Notes: a model not told the origin generated them from the sequence alone. Positions 1-6,268 are shown, numbered from the stretch's first letter. The stretch: DNA of 9,194 nt from Candidatus Gastranaerophilales bacterium (GCA_900770525.1 CAAHDT010000016.1:1-9194), one strand, 5' to 3'. Made by a program: numbers and translations.

Positions 1-2
1 AA

Positions 3-854
3 AAACACTTAAAAATCTCTAAACGTTGTAACGCAAGTAACCTAAGAGGTTGTTGGCCTTATGATACTGTAGACTTAGGCAATGGAAAGACTTGGGATAT
101 ATCCAAAACTAAGACCGGCAAACAATTCGGCATGAACACGGATGACGATAACGACTACACAAGTGATAACGTAGGGATTGTCACAGCTGACGGCACCCCA
201 ATGATACTAAGCTATAACAAAAAGTGTAAAGCGATTGACTCATTAGAAAAATTAAGCTGGACAACAACAGATAATAAACCATTAACTAACTCATCAGCAA
301 GTTGTGTAGCCGCCGTGTATGAGATAAACGGCACGGGCAAACCTAATAAGCTAAGTAATGATGTAGTTTTGTTTCATGCAAACAAACTAGGTAATGCCTG
401 TGCATTTGAAGTTAATGGTAAATGTTTTGGAGCTACATTCACCCCAACCCCGCTAACATATGATGAATGTATGGCTCAAAAAGATAATTTAGGTATAAAA
501 GGATGTTGCTCATCTAGTTTCTGTCCTGGAGGGCTTGATTACTGGGCGGGAGCCGTAAAAGAATGTGGTGGCGTAAGTAAAATGCCAACATTGGATGACC
601 TTGGAATGTTAGCGAGCCAACTATACAAGGGCAATCGAACAATCGGCGCATACGACAATTATTCCAACCTTCAATGGGATCAAGATGCAGCGACCTCTCT
701 AGGTTTTACATCTTCCGGTTTCACCCTTTGGGCGAGTGAGGAGTATAATGGCCACAGCGCGCACCACCGCACCTTCAACGCTACGACCTCAGCTATCAAC
801 GGCAACCACGACCGCGACCTCAGCACCAAACAGGCGGTTTGTCTTGGTGAATAG
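3..854 (+). CDS. Pilin-like protein with C-terminal C-type-lectin-like domain, 5' truncated by window edge
   Basis: The reading frame is open from base 3 to the TAG at 852-854 (283 residues visible), so the ATG at 132 is internal and the true start lies upstream of the window. Residues about 107-124 carry a pseudopilin-style stretch (EINGTGKPNKLSNDVVLF) resembling the calcium-binding C-terminal core of GspG-like pseudopilins. From about residue 153 a Cys-rich domain follows (YDECMAQ, a CC pair, then AVKECGGVSKMPTLDDLGML and LWASEEYNG, ending AVCLGE). This matches the layout of DUF1566/Lcl and other CLec-fold domains, where a 'LPT..EL' segment, a 'W.S.E' segment and a final Cys recur. Inferred role: a surface or pilus-associated ligand-binding subunit. 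The prepilin leader and hydrophobic helix are not visible, so pilin membership is inferred from the core only. The last 30-odd codons differ sharply in base usage (see the variable-region entry). The gene is followed by an inverted repeat and a terminator, and is probably the last gene of its transcript. Confidence 0.75.
   Translation, partial: KHLKISKRCNASNLRGCWPYDTVDLGNGKTWDISKTKTGKQFGMNTDDDNDYTSDNVGIVTADGTPMILSYNKKCKAIDSLEKLSWTTTDNKPLTNSSASCVAAVYEINGTGKPNKLSNDVVLFHANKLGNACAFEVNGKCFGATFTPTPLTYDECMAQKDNLGIKGCCSSSFCPGGLDYWAGAVKECGGVSKMPTLDDLGMLASQLYKGNRTIGAYDNYSNLQWDQDAATSLGFTSSGFTLWASEEYNGHSAHHRTFNATTSAINGNHDRDLSTKQAVCLGE
729..851 (+). other. Candidate DGR variable region at the 3' end of the lectin-like domain
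   Basis: Codons 750-827 include 21 NNC codons out of 26 (CAC, AGC, CGC, ACC, GAC, AAC, CTC and so on). Bases 751-830 are 50/80 G+C, while flanking sequence and the rest of the gene are AT-rich with mixed third positions. The run starts after an LWASEEYN segment and stops before a less biased end (AAACAGGCGGTTTGTCTTGGTGAA) that would be the place for the initiation-of-mutagenic-homology element. In known diversity-generating retroelements, variable regions sit at the C-terminus of CLec-fold proteins and arise by adenine-specific mutagenesis of AAC-rich templates, which leaves exactly NNC codons. No template repeat or reverse transcriptase is visible in the window. An alternative is a recombined cassette from a GC-rich source. 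The codon pattern is observed; the mechanism is inferred. Confidence 0.6.
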
Positions 855-860
855 GGCAAG

Positions 861-900
861 TTTATATTCTCTTCTTTTTCATTAAAGAAGAGAATATAAA
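861..900. repeat. Perfect 17-bp inverted repeat after the lectin-like gene
   Basis: Arms 861-877 and 884-900 are perfect reverse complements around a 6-base loop (TTCATT), starting 6 bases after the stop codon. The stem is AT-rich and has no T-tract on either side, so it is not a normal intrinsic terminator. A canonical one follows at 922-948. Its position just after a candidate variable region matches where hairpin/cruciform elements sit in characterised DGRs, although the loop is not the short purine-rich tetraloop described for those. Confidence 0.85.
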
Positions 901-921
901 ATCAAAGAGATTGTTACAATC

Positions 922-948
922 AGGGTAGACAAAATGTCTACCCTTTTT
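922..948 (+). terminator. Intrinsic terminator of the pilin/lectin-like gene
   Basis: A 10-bp perfect stem (AGGGTAGACA / TGTCTACCCT) with an AAA loop is followed directly by a T-rich tract (TTTTGTTGGTT). It lies about 70 bases after the stop codon on the plus strand, so it most likely ends that transcript. A separate 13-base palindrome (GATTGT-T-ACAATC, 909-921) abuts it on the upstream side. Confidence 0.85.
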
Positions 949-976
949 GTTGGTTTAGCAAGCTTGTAACGGTGGG

Positions 977-1006
977 AACCGCTTGCGCTTTTCCACACAC
1001 TACATT
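977..1006 (+). repeat. 30-bp direct repeat, copy 1
   Basis: AACCGCTTGCGCTTTTCCAC and the following ten bases recur at 1094-1123 with one difference (G to A at the ninth base). The copies are 117 bases apart in a stretch with no credible gene (855-1125). Function unknown. This could be part of a dispersed intergenic repeat family or the trace of a local duplication. Confidence 0.85.
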
Positions 1007-1058
1007 CTCTCCAAAAAACATTCAAATAGCGCCCACTAGCGTACACATGAACATGCCT

Positions 1059-1093
1059 AAAAGCCCATCTCCTGTAAGTAGAGAGGGGCTTTT
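1059..1093. terminator. Bidirectional terminator-like hairpin, probably serving aroE
   Basis: The stem AAAAGCCC-A-TCTC (1059-1071) pairs with GAGA-G-GGGCTTTT (1081-1093): 12 pairs, one mismatch and a 9-base loop. Each strand ends the stem in four Ts. On the minus strand it lies about 33 bases past the aroE stop, so aroE is its likely client. On the plus strand it would back up the terminator at 922-948. The T-tracts are short, so efficiency is uncertain. Confidence 0.6.
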
Positions 1094-1123
1094 AACCGCT
1101 TACGCTTTTCCACACACTACATT
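1094..1123 (+). repeat. 30-bp direct repeat, copy 2
   Basis: This is the second copy of the 977-1006 repeat (29 of 30 identical). It begins right after the terminator hairpin at 1059-1093 and ends 2 bases before the aroE stop codon. The repeat pair therefore brackets the hairpin. Confidence 0.85.
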
Positions 1124-1125
1124 TT

Positions 1126-1965
1126 TTACAAATTTTCCAACAATGCGATTTTCATTTTTGAAAAATCTGGAGTTTTCCCAAACCAAACTTCTTGTGCCGA
1201 AATCGCTTGATACACAAGCATATCTATACCGTTGATTGTTTTATATCCCAATTCTTCTGAATTTTTTAGTAAAATTGTTTTCTTAGGGTTGTAGATAATA
1301 TCATAAACTATTGCATTTTTCCCTAAAGTTGACAAAACCGGTTTTTCAATCGGGGTCATGTCGGCAGCTCTTCCTTGCATCCCGATAGGGGTTGTGTTTA
1401 CAAGAATTTCGTATCTGGACAAATCTCTAATTCTGTCTATTTGGTAGGACGTAAATGTAATTTTAGGAAACATTCTTCGCATATATGCCATATAGTCCAT
1501 AGCATTTGGAATACTGCGCGTATAAATACTTATTTCTTTAACCCCTCTATCAGAAAGTCCCATTACTGCAGCACGACTTGCTCCACCGGTGCCCAGTATT
1601 GCCGCAGTTTTTCCGTTTAGGTCGATATCTTCAGGAATGGCTTTTGTAAACCCCAGAACATCTGTGTTATATCCTTTCATAGTTCTATCCGGATTGATTT
1701 TTACTGTGTTAATTGCGCCTGTAATGTCTGCGTATCGATCGACTTCATCCACGAAAAGAGCGAGTGGTACTTTGTGTGGAATGGTTACGTTAAACCCTGT
1801 ATACCCTTCGCGTTTGAATGATTTTATTCTATCCACAAGATTTTCCGGACTTGTTTCAAGAATTTCATAAGAGGCATTTACTCCTATGCTTTCAAATCCT
1901 GCTTTGTGTATAACAGCAGACATTGAATGTCCGAGAGGATAACCGATTAATCCGAATTTTTCCAT
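1126..1965 (-). CDS. aroE: Shikimate dehydrogenase (NADP+)
   Basis: Reduces 3-dehydroshikimate to shikimate with NADPH in the cytoplasm, step four of chorismate/aromatic amino acid synthesis. From the start at 1965 the protein is 279 residues, normal for AroE. Visible motifs: shikimate-binding HSMS (13-16), NVTIPHK with catalytic Lys65, GAINTV (83-88), GYNTDVLGF with catalytic Asp102, the nucleotide loop GTGGASRA (125-132), and later VNTTPIGM, YDIIYNP and NGIDMLVYQA. The frame is open for 24 codons further upstream, but the ATG at 1965 is chosen because AAAGGAG lies 8 bases before it (1974-1980) and homology begins with EKFGLIGYPLGHS. It is a single-gene unit divergent from the YkgJ-like gene, and no other aro gene is adjacent. 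Confidence 0.96.
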   Translation of the reverse strand: MEKFGLIGYPLGHSMSAVIHKAGFESIGVNASYEILETSPENLVDRIKSFKREGYTGFNVTIPHKVPLALFVDEVDRYADITGAINTVKINPDRTMKGYNTDVLGFTKAIPEDIDLNGKTAAILGTGGASRAAVMGLSDRGVKEISIYTRSIPNAMDYMAYMRRMFPKITFTSYQIDRIRDLSRYEILVNTTPIGMQGRAADMTPIEKPVLSTLGKNAIVYDIIYNPKKTILLKNSEELGYKTINGIDMLVYQAISAQEVWFGKTPDFSKMKIALLENL

Positions 1966-1973
1966 ACGCCTAA

Positions 1974-1980
1974 CTCCTTT
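1974..1980 (-). promoter_or_regulatory. aroE ribosome-binding site (decides the start)
   Basis: AAAGGAG on the minus strand, 8 bases before the ATG at 1963-1965. The longer in-frame ATG at 2037 has no comparable site, so this fixes the aroE start. Confidence 0.8.
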
Positions 1981-1987
1981 CAACCAC

Positions 1988-1996
1988 ATTCTAGCA
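1988..1996 (-). promoter_or_regulatory. Possible extended -10 promoter of aroE
   Basis: TGCTAGAAT on the minus strand fits an extended -10 (TGn plus five of six TATAAT bases). No recognisable -35 lies 16-18 bases upstream, where there are A/T tracts instead. Transcription would start near 1981, right at the ribosome site, leaving a very short leader. Confidence 0.35.
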
Positions 1997-2047
1997 AAAA
2001 AAAATTTAAATTCTATATTTGGTGAGAAAAAGTACATAATTATTTTA

Positions 2048-2056
2048 TGTTAAGAT
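2048..2056 (+). promoter_or_regulatory. Possible extended -10 promoter of the YkgJ-like gene
   Basis: TGTTAAGAT (TGn plus four of six TATAAT bases) ends 6 bases before the ATG at 2063, so the predicted start of transcription falls at or next to the start codon. No Shine-Dalgarno sequence and no good -35 are visible. A leaderless transcript is possible. Confidence 0.3.
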
Positions 2057-2062
2057 TAGCGT

Positions 2063-2620
2063 ATGGGTATGCTTGACAGATACGAAGAATTTTTAAAAAA
2101 ATTCGACAAGAAAATCGCTGAATATTTTATAAAGCAAGAACAATATATCAAGTGTAAAAAGTCTTGTTCAGCCTGTTGTGAAATTGGTGAATATCCGTTT
2201 TCGAGGTTAGAGGCGGAATACATTATGCACGGTTTTGTAAAGTTGCCTCCAATTATTCAGGCTAAAATTAAACAAAATATAAAAAATTTAATTATCCGAA
2301 AAAAAGACAATCTGTCCGAGAGATTTTTGTACAAGTGTCCGTTTTTGTTGGATAAAATGTGTGCTTTATACCAATATCGCGGAATAACTTGTCGTGTTTT
2401 TGGTTTGGCATATTTGTATGATAATAAGGTTCATTTACCTGAATGCGTGAATAGCGGTTTAAATTATAGCAAAAACTATAATCCTGAAACGAAGGAAGTT
2501 GATATCCAAAACTTGATTGAAGATGATTTACGCATAGACAGCGTATTGAGAAGTCCGTCTGCGCAAGAATATAATCTGGAATGCGGAGAAATAAGACCTT
2601 TAATAAATTGGTTTTTATAG
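2063..2620 (+). CDS. YkgJ-family cysteine-cluster (putative metal-binding) protein
   Basis: 185 residues, cytoplasmic (no signal peptide or membrane span). An N-terminal C31-x3-C35-x2-C38-C39 cluster, C92-PFL, C100, C110 in GITCRVFG and C128 (LPEC) follow the arrangement of the YkgJ/'zinc- or iron-chelating' family (PF03692-type). In that family the conserved cysteines are thought to hold a metal or Fe-S centre; the substrate is not established. A further Cys lies near the C-terminus (C174). ATG 2063 is used, and an ATG two codons later is equally possible since neither has a clear ribosome site. The gene is divergent from aroE and ends 8 bases before the end of the convergent lpd. Neighbours give no functional clue. 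Confidence 0.8.
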   Translation: MGMLDRYEEFLKKFDKKIAEYFIKQEQYIKCKKSCSACCEIGEYPFSRLEAEYIMHGFVKLPPIIQAKIKQNIKNLIIRKKDNLSERFLYKCPFLLDKMCALYQYRGITCRVFGLAYLYDNKVHLPECVNSGLNYSKNYNPETKEVDIQNLIEDDLRIDSVLRSPSAQEYNLECGEIRPLINWFL

Positions 2621-2628
2621 ATTAATTA

Positions 2629-3879
2629 TTATTTGAAATTAAACAAAGCTTCAAAAATTCCCTCTGAATATGTAGGATGAGCGAAACATATTTCTCTAAG
2701 TTTTTCTATTCCAATCTTATTTTGTATTGCAATTAAAATTTCTTGAATAAGCGAAGATGCTTCGTTTGAAATAATGTGTGCGCCTACTATTTCATCTCCT
2801 TGGGCTAGAAGCTTTATTATGCCATCAACAGAGTTGTCACATTGAGATTTGCCGAGAGCAGATATTAAAAGAGTAGATTTTTGGTATGTACCTGCTTCTA
2901 AGTCTTGTTCTCTTTTTCCAACCCAAGCAATTTCCGGACTGCCATAAACAACTGATGGTACAAGAGTTTTGTCAAAAGAAATGCCCTCAACTTCTGCAAT
3001 AGCCTGTTTAATTGCATAATGGGCGAGTTGAATTTCTCCGCAAACATCACCTATATAAGTGACTCCATCAATTCTATTCTGGTTGTCGATTTTTCGCCCT
3101 ACTGCAACAAGAACTTTTTCAGCCTCAAGAGTTTCGCCGTTTGATAAATGCACTTTACAATTTTCTTCGTGTTCAATATTGTTTACGGAACATCCTTTGT
3201 GGAATTTTATTTTCTTAGATTTGAAAATTCTCTCAATACGTTTGGAGATTTCTGTATCTGCGACAGGTAAAAGGTTTTCGGCTGCCTCAACTACTGTTAC
3301 ATTAACATCAAATGCTGCCATAATACGTGCCCATTCAATTCCAATAGCACCTGAGCCAACAATAACCAAACTGTTTGGAAGTTTAGTTAAATTTAAAATA
3401 TCATCAGAGCTTAAAACTTTTTCGTGGTCAAATTCCATACCTTTAAAAGTTCTCGGGGCAGAACCTGTTGCACAAATTATTTTTTTGCACTCATATGTTT
3501 CGTTGTCGGCAATTATTGTATTTTTATCCGTTATTTGTGCAAATTTGTTAATAACAGTCACTTTGCTGTTTTTTAAAACGAGTTCAAGTGATTTTCTAAG
3601 TTTGGAAACAATGGTGTTTTTACGCTCCATAACTTTTGCAAAATCTACTTTCATTTCTGGAACAAGAATTCCAATATTTTCTGCGCACTTCAGTTCTTCA
3701 AAAACTTCTGCGCTGTGCAAAATTGCCTTGGTTGGAATACAGCCTTTATTAAGGCAAACTCCACCAACGCAATCTTTTTCAAACAAAACTATGCTAAGCC
3801 CTCTTTTGGCTGCGTATAACGCAGCAGTGTATCCGGCAGGTCCACCACCGACAATACCTAAATCATAATTTAAACTCAT
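2629..3879 (-). CDS. lpd: Dihydrolipoyl dehydrogenase (E3), short-linker variant
   Basis: FAD- and NAD-dependent enzyme that reoxidises dihydrolipoyl groups of 2-oxoacid dehydrogenase complexes or of glycine-cleavage H protein. FAD loop GGGPAG (11-16); redox disulfide GGVCLNKGCIPTK with Cys42/Cys47; ATGSAPR (137-143); NAD loop GSGAIG (175-180); second FAD contact YIGDV (275-279); C-terminal HPTYSE with His401/Glu406, the catalytic pair. At 416 residues it is some 50 shorter than usual. Much of this comes from VGRK (260-263) to YIGDV, which are only 11 residues apart instead of the usual 35-40. Reading is uninterrupted, so this looks like a real deletion rather than a frameshift. It starts 13 bases after the upstream small secreted-protein gene and is probably co-transcribed with it; the ribosome site is weak (TAGG). 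Another pyridine nucleotide-disulfide oxidoreductase is possible, but the HP..SE ending favours E3. Confidence 0.88.
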   Translation of the reverse strand: MSLNYDLGIVGGGPAGYTAALYAAKRGLSIVLFEKDCVGGVCLNKGCIPTKAILHSAEVFEELKCAENIGILVPEMKVDFAKVMERKNTIVSKLRKSLELVLKNSKVTVINKFAQITDKNTIIADNETYECKKIICATGSAPRTFKGMEFDHEKVLSSDDILNLTKLPNSLVIVGSGAIGIEWARIMAAFDVNVTVVEAAENLLPVADTEISKRIERIFKSKKIKFHKGCSVNNIEHEENCKVHLSNGETLEAEKVLVAVGRKIDNQNRIDGVTYIGDVCGEIQLAHYAIKQAIAEVEGISFDKTLVPSVVYGSPEIAWVGKREQDLEAGTYQKSTLLISALGKSQCDNSVDGIIKLLAQGDEIVGAHIISNEASSLIQEILIAIQNKIGIEKLREICFAHPTYSEGIFEALFNFK

Positions 3880-3892
3880 TTAAAAACCTATA

Positions 3893-4213
3893 TTAAAATC
3901 TCTTAGTGCTGCTTCCTTCTGATGAAAATCCGGAACCAAAGTTAACCCTTCCGAAGTTCCAATAAGTGTTAGGGTCATTTTTTTGTGAACCTATTCTGAT
4001 TTTTCCTTCACGAGTTCTTTTGGATGACACAGTTTGTTCTTGTTGCTGTGGATACATTCCTTGTCCTGCAGTAATAAATGTGTCATTCGGATTAGCAGGA
4101 GCTGTCATTGAGTTTTGCGCATAAGGTGAAACCGGTTCATATAACATTGTACCACCTGCAAATGCAGCTTGTGCAAAACATAAAATACCCAATATAATTG
4201 CTATCTTTTTCAT
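3893..4213 (-). CDS. Small predicted secreted protein, function unknown
   Basis: 106 residues. MKK plus a hydrophobic stretch and AQAAFA then GG fits a Sec signal peptide cut after Ala19; there is no lipobox. The mature ~87 residues are polar and low in complexity (PYAQNSM, QQQEQ, many Ser/Gly/Asn), end in STKRF, and contain no Cys and no further membrane span. I recognise no family. GGAG lies 9 bases before the ATG, and a good sigma-70-type promoter lies at 4238-4265. It is first in an operon with lpd. A functional link to E3 is not evident, since the protein should be exported and E3 is cytoplasmic. Confidence 0.75.
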   Translation of the reverse strand: MKKIAIILGILCFAQAAFAGGTMLYEPVSPYAQNSMTAPANPNDTFITAGQGMYPQQQEQTVSSKRTREGKIRIGSQKNDPNTYWNFGRVNFGSGFSSEGSSTKRF

Positions 4214-4237
4214 ATATTAAATCTCCGTTATAATTAC

Positions 4238-4265
4238 ATTATACATTTATTTAAAGGAATTTCAA
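4238..4265 (-). promoter_or_regulatory. Sigma-70-type promoter of the secreted-protein/lpd operon
   Basis: On the minus strand, TTGAAA (4265-4260) and TATAAT (4243-4238) are separated by 16 bases. The expected start of transcription is near 4231, giving a leader of about 18 bases that includes the GGAG ribosome site. This is the best -35/-10 pair in the window. Confidence 0.65.
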
Positions 4266-4326
4266 GACTCATGTTTGCTAAAATATTACTAAATCTTAAC
4301 ATATATCTTTTTATTTTAATGGGATT

Positions 4327-4332
4327 TATAAT
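4327..4332 (+). promoter_or_regulatory. Possible -10 box of lipA
   Basis: TATAAT ends 6 bases before the lipA ATG, placing transcription start at about 4339, the first base of the codon. No ribosome site is present and no convincing -35 was found, so this is a candidate for a leaderless message rather than a proven promoter. Confidence 0.35.
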
Positions 4333-4338
4333 ATAAAC

Positions 4339-5181
4339 ATGAGAAAAAGACTTCCTGAATATTTAAAAAGGCCTATAATTAACACTGACACAACAAAAAA
4401 TGTAAGACATATTTTAAAAAATCATTGTCTTAATACTGTTTGTGAAAACGCAAGATGTCCAAATAAAAACGAATGTTACACAAAAAATACTGCAACATTT
4501 TTGATTATGGGAAATAACTGTACCAGAAATTGTCGTTACTGTAATATTTCTTGTGCAAAGCCGGAACCGTTAAATTTTGATGAGCCAATCCAAGTCGCGC
4601 AAGCGGTAAAAGACTTAGGGCTTAGGTATTCGGTAATAACTTCCGTCACACGTGATGATTTGCCTGACGGTGGGGCTGAACATTTTGCCAATTGTATTTA
4701 CGAAATAAGAAAAATTTCGCCGACAACAAAAATTGAAATTTTAACGCCTGATTTTAAAGGTGATGCAAATGCATTAAATACAATTATTAATGCTCATCCT
4801 AATGTTTTTAATCATAATATTGAAACTGTCCGAGAATTATTTAAGACTGCTCGTCCGCAAGGGGATTATCAGCGTTCTTTGAATGTTTTAAATTACATAA
4901 AAGTGAACAGTGATATCCCGACTAAATCCGGTTTAATGGTTGGTTTGGGAGAGTCTTTTGAACAAATAGAAGAAACATTAAACGACCTAAAAAATGTCGG
5001 ATGTGATATGTTAACTATCGGACAATATATCCAGCCATCTAAAGAGCACTTGGATGTTGTTAAGTATTATACTCTTGAAGAGTTTGAAGGCTTGCAAAAA
5101 CTTGCTCAAAAAATCGGGTTTAAGCATTACCAAATAAATCCGCTTGTGAGAAGTTCATATATGGCAGCAGAAATGGTGTAA
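4339..5181 (+). CDS. lipA: Lipoyl synthase (radical SAM)
   Basis: Inserts two sulfurs into octanoyl groups bound to E2 or H protein, producing lipoyl cofactor. 280 residues, close to the family's 290-320. The auxiliary cluster motif CENARCPNKNEC gives Cys35, Cys40 and Cys46; the radical SAM motif CTRNCRYC gives Cys61, Cys65 and Cys68; the C-terminal RSSY (271-274) supplies the serine ligand typical of LipA. Other family signatures: TSVTRDDLPDGGA, NHNIETV, KSGLMVGLGE and DMLTIGQYIQPS. The gene is divergent from the secreted-protein/lpd operon and ends 2 bases from the convergent HD gene. lipB or an octanoyl/lipoate ligase is not in the window. No ribosome site precedes the ATG. Function is clear from the motifs. 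Confidence 0.97.
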   Translation: MRKRLPEYLKRPIINTDTTKNVRHILKNHCLNTVCENARCPNKNECYTKNTATFLIMGNNCTRNCRYCNISCAKPEPLNFDEPIQVAQAVKDLGLRYSVITSVTRDDLPDGGAEHFANCIYEIRKISPTTKIEILTPDFKGDANALNTIINAHPNVFNHNIETVRELFKTARPQGDYQRSLNVLNYIKVNSDIPTKSGLMVGLGESFEQIEETLNDLKNVGCDMLTIGQYIQPSKEHLDVVKYYTLEEFEGLQKLAQKIGFKHYQINPLVRSSYMAAEMV

Positions 5182-5183
5182 AA

Positions 5184-6230
5184 CTATATTTCAGACATTT
5201 TCTTCGCAAAAACAGTATCGAATTCTTCTTGTGTTAGAATTCGGTTGGGAACCATTCTTTGTAAGTGAAATTGTGGGTTAACACTTTCAAAATCACCTTT
5301 GGCAAGCATTTTAGCTATTTTTAAATCCTCTGGAGTTTTGAAAATTTCCCTGATATCTTGTGCATTTGCTTTACCAAGATTATATTTTTCAAACCAATGG
5401 TGATTTTCTACTTGGTTGAGAACTCTGTCTTTAATATTCTGAGGAAAATCATAGTTTTTGAGAAGTAATTCTGCTTCTCGTCGACTTTCAATTGCATGCC
5501 CCGGAGTTACAATATTTCCTTTTTTCCCAAAGTCGTGTATTAGTGCTGTGAGTTTTAAAACTTCTTTACTTTTGTTTGATAGTTTTGCGTATTCAGGATT
5601 GTTCATCGCACTTTGTAAGACTTTGAGCGAATGGACGTCAACAGAATAAATATGAGTTCCGTGCTGAACTTTTCCTATTGTCATATTAAATTCCGGAAAG
5701 TCTTTTATAATAGAATCGAGTGCTTTTTTTGCATTTTTATCAGAAATAGTTGTTTCGTTGTTCTTACAAAACTTTTCAAGATATTGTCGAATTTTATTTG
5801 CAGCTGTAGAATGTCCGGCATTTACTGCAAGGTTTGGTATCCCATCAAGATCACCATAACCGATAGTCAAATTGAATTTTTTAAGCAATGTTTCTGCTTT
5901 TTCAGGTTGTGTTGTCTTTAGGCTATTTACGATATCTTGGATTAATTCTTGTCTTGAATATTTTAATGGAATTCCTTCTCTTCCGAATTTTGAAAAGTCA
6001 AATTCTTTAAAAGCTTTTTCAATTTCAGGGTTGTTCCCTTTTAAAAATGTTTTTAAAGCTGAATGTGTTTGTTCGGGTTTTGCTATGTGAACGCCATTCA
6101 GCGCCGCTTTTTCTACAGAGTTCCCACGAAATATAGGAGAAACTCCTGTTCTAAGCGGTACAGTGACCGAACCGTTATTTTTTATCAGATTATATGACTG
6201 TTTAAGTAATTTAATTGCCAAATTCCCCAT
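5184..6230 (-). CDS. HD-domain (metal-dependent phosphohydrolase-like) protein
   Basis: 348 residues, no signal peptide. An N-terminal 180-residue part of unknown type (with a SPIFRGN segment near residue 31) precedes an HD domain. The HD domain shows a YSVDVHSLKVL stretch (195-205, His200) similar to GlnD- and tRNA-nucleotidyltransferase-type HD proteins, LIHDFGKKG with His232-Asp233, GH at 244-245, ENHHWF (277-278), and a later KGDFESVN. These are the metal-binding positions of HD hydrolases. The substrate cannot be told; nucleotides, phosphates or RNA ends are all possible. A nucleotidyltransferase partner domain is not visible. A ribosome-site-like AGGGGA lies 11 bases before the ATG, rather far. 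The gene lies downstream of the gyrA terminator and is convergent with lipA. Confidence 0.75.
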   Translation of the reverse strand: MGNLAIKLLKQSYNLIKNNGSVTVPLRTGVSPIFRGNSVEKAALNGVHIAKPEQTHSALKTFLKGNNPEIEKAFKEFDFSKFGREGIPLKYSRQELIQDIVNSLKTTQPEKAETLLKKFNLTIGYGDLDGIPNLAVNAGHSTAANKIRQYLEKFCKNNETTISDKNAKKALDSIIKDFPEFNMTIGKVQHGTHIYSVDVHSLKVLQSAMNNPEYAKLSNKSKEVLKLTALIHDFGKKGNIVTPGHAIESRREAELLLKNYDFPQNIKDRVLNQVENHHWFEKYNLGKANAQDIREIFKTPEDLKIAKMLAKGDFESVNPQFHLQRMVPNRILTQEEFDTVFAKKMSEI

Positions 6231-6268
6231 AATAAATATTTTCCCCTATAATACTCGTGATATTTAAA

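Noticed and set aside
132..134. ATG as start of the pilin/lectin-like gene
   Set aside because: The frame stays open upstream to base 3 with protein-like sequence (RCNASNLRGCWPYDTVDLG), so this Met is internal and the gene is cut by the window edge.
861..900. Inverted repeat as the main transcription terminator
   Set aside because: No T-tract on either strand and an AT-rich stem; the GC-containing hairpin with T-tract at 922-948 fits better.
977..1123. CRISPR array from the repeated 30-mer
   Set aside because: Only two copies, an 87-base gap containing a terminator, no regular spacers and no cas genes.
972..1235. Plus-strand frame of 87 codons
   Set aside because: It runs through both direct repeats and the terminator hairpin into the aroE 3' end, translates one repeat twice, and has no recognisable motif.
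1966..2037. 24-codon N-terminal extension of aroE
   Set aside because: No ribosome site at the upstream ATG, Phe/Lys-rich unlikely sequence, and a strong AAAGGAG before the internal ATG at 1965.
3059..3868. Long plus-strand frame opposite lpd
   Set aside because: It is the antisense shadow of a gene with complete enzyme motifs; no ribosome site and no domain.
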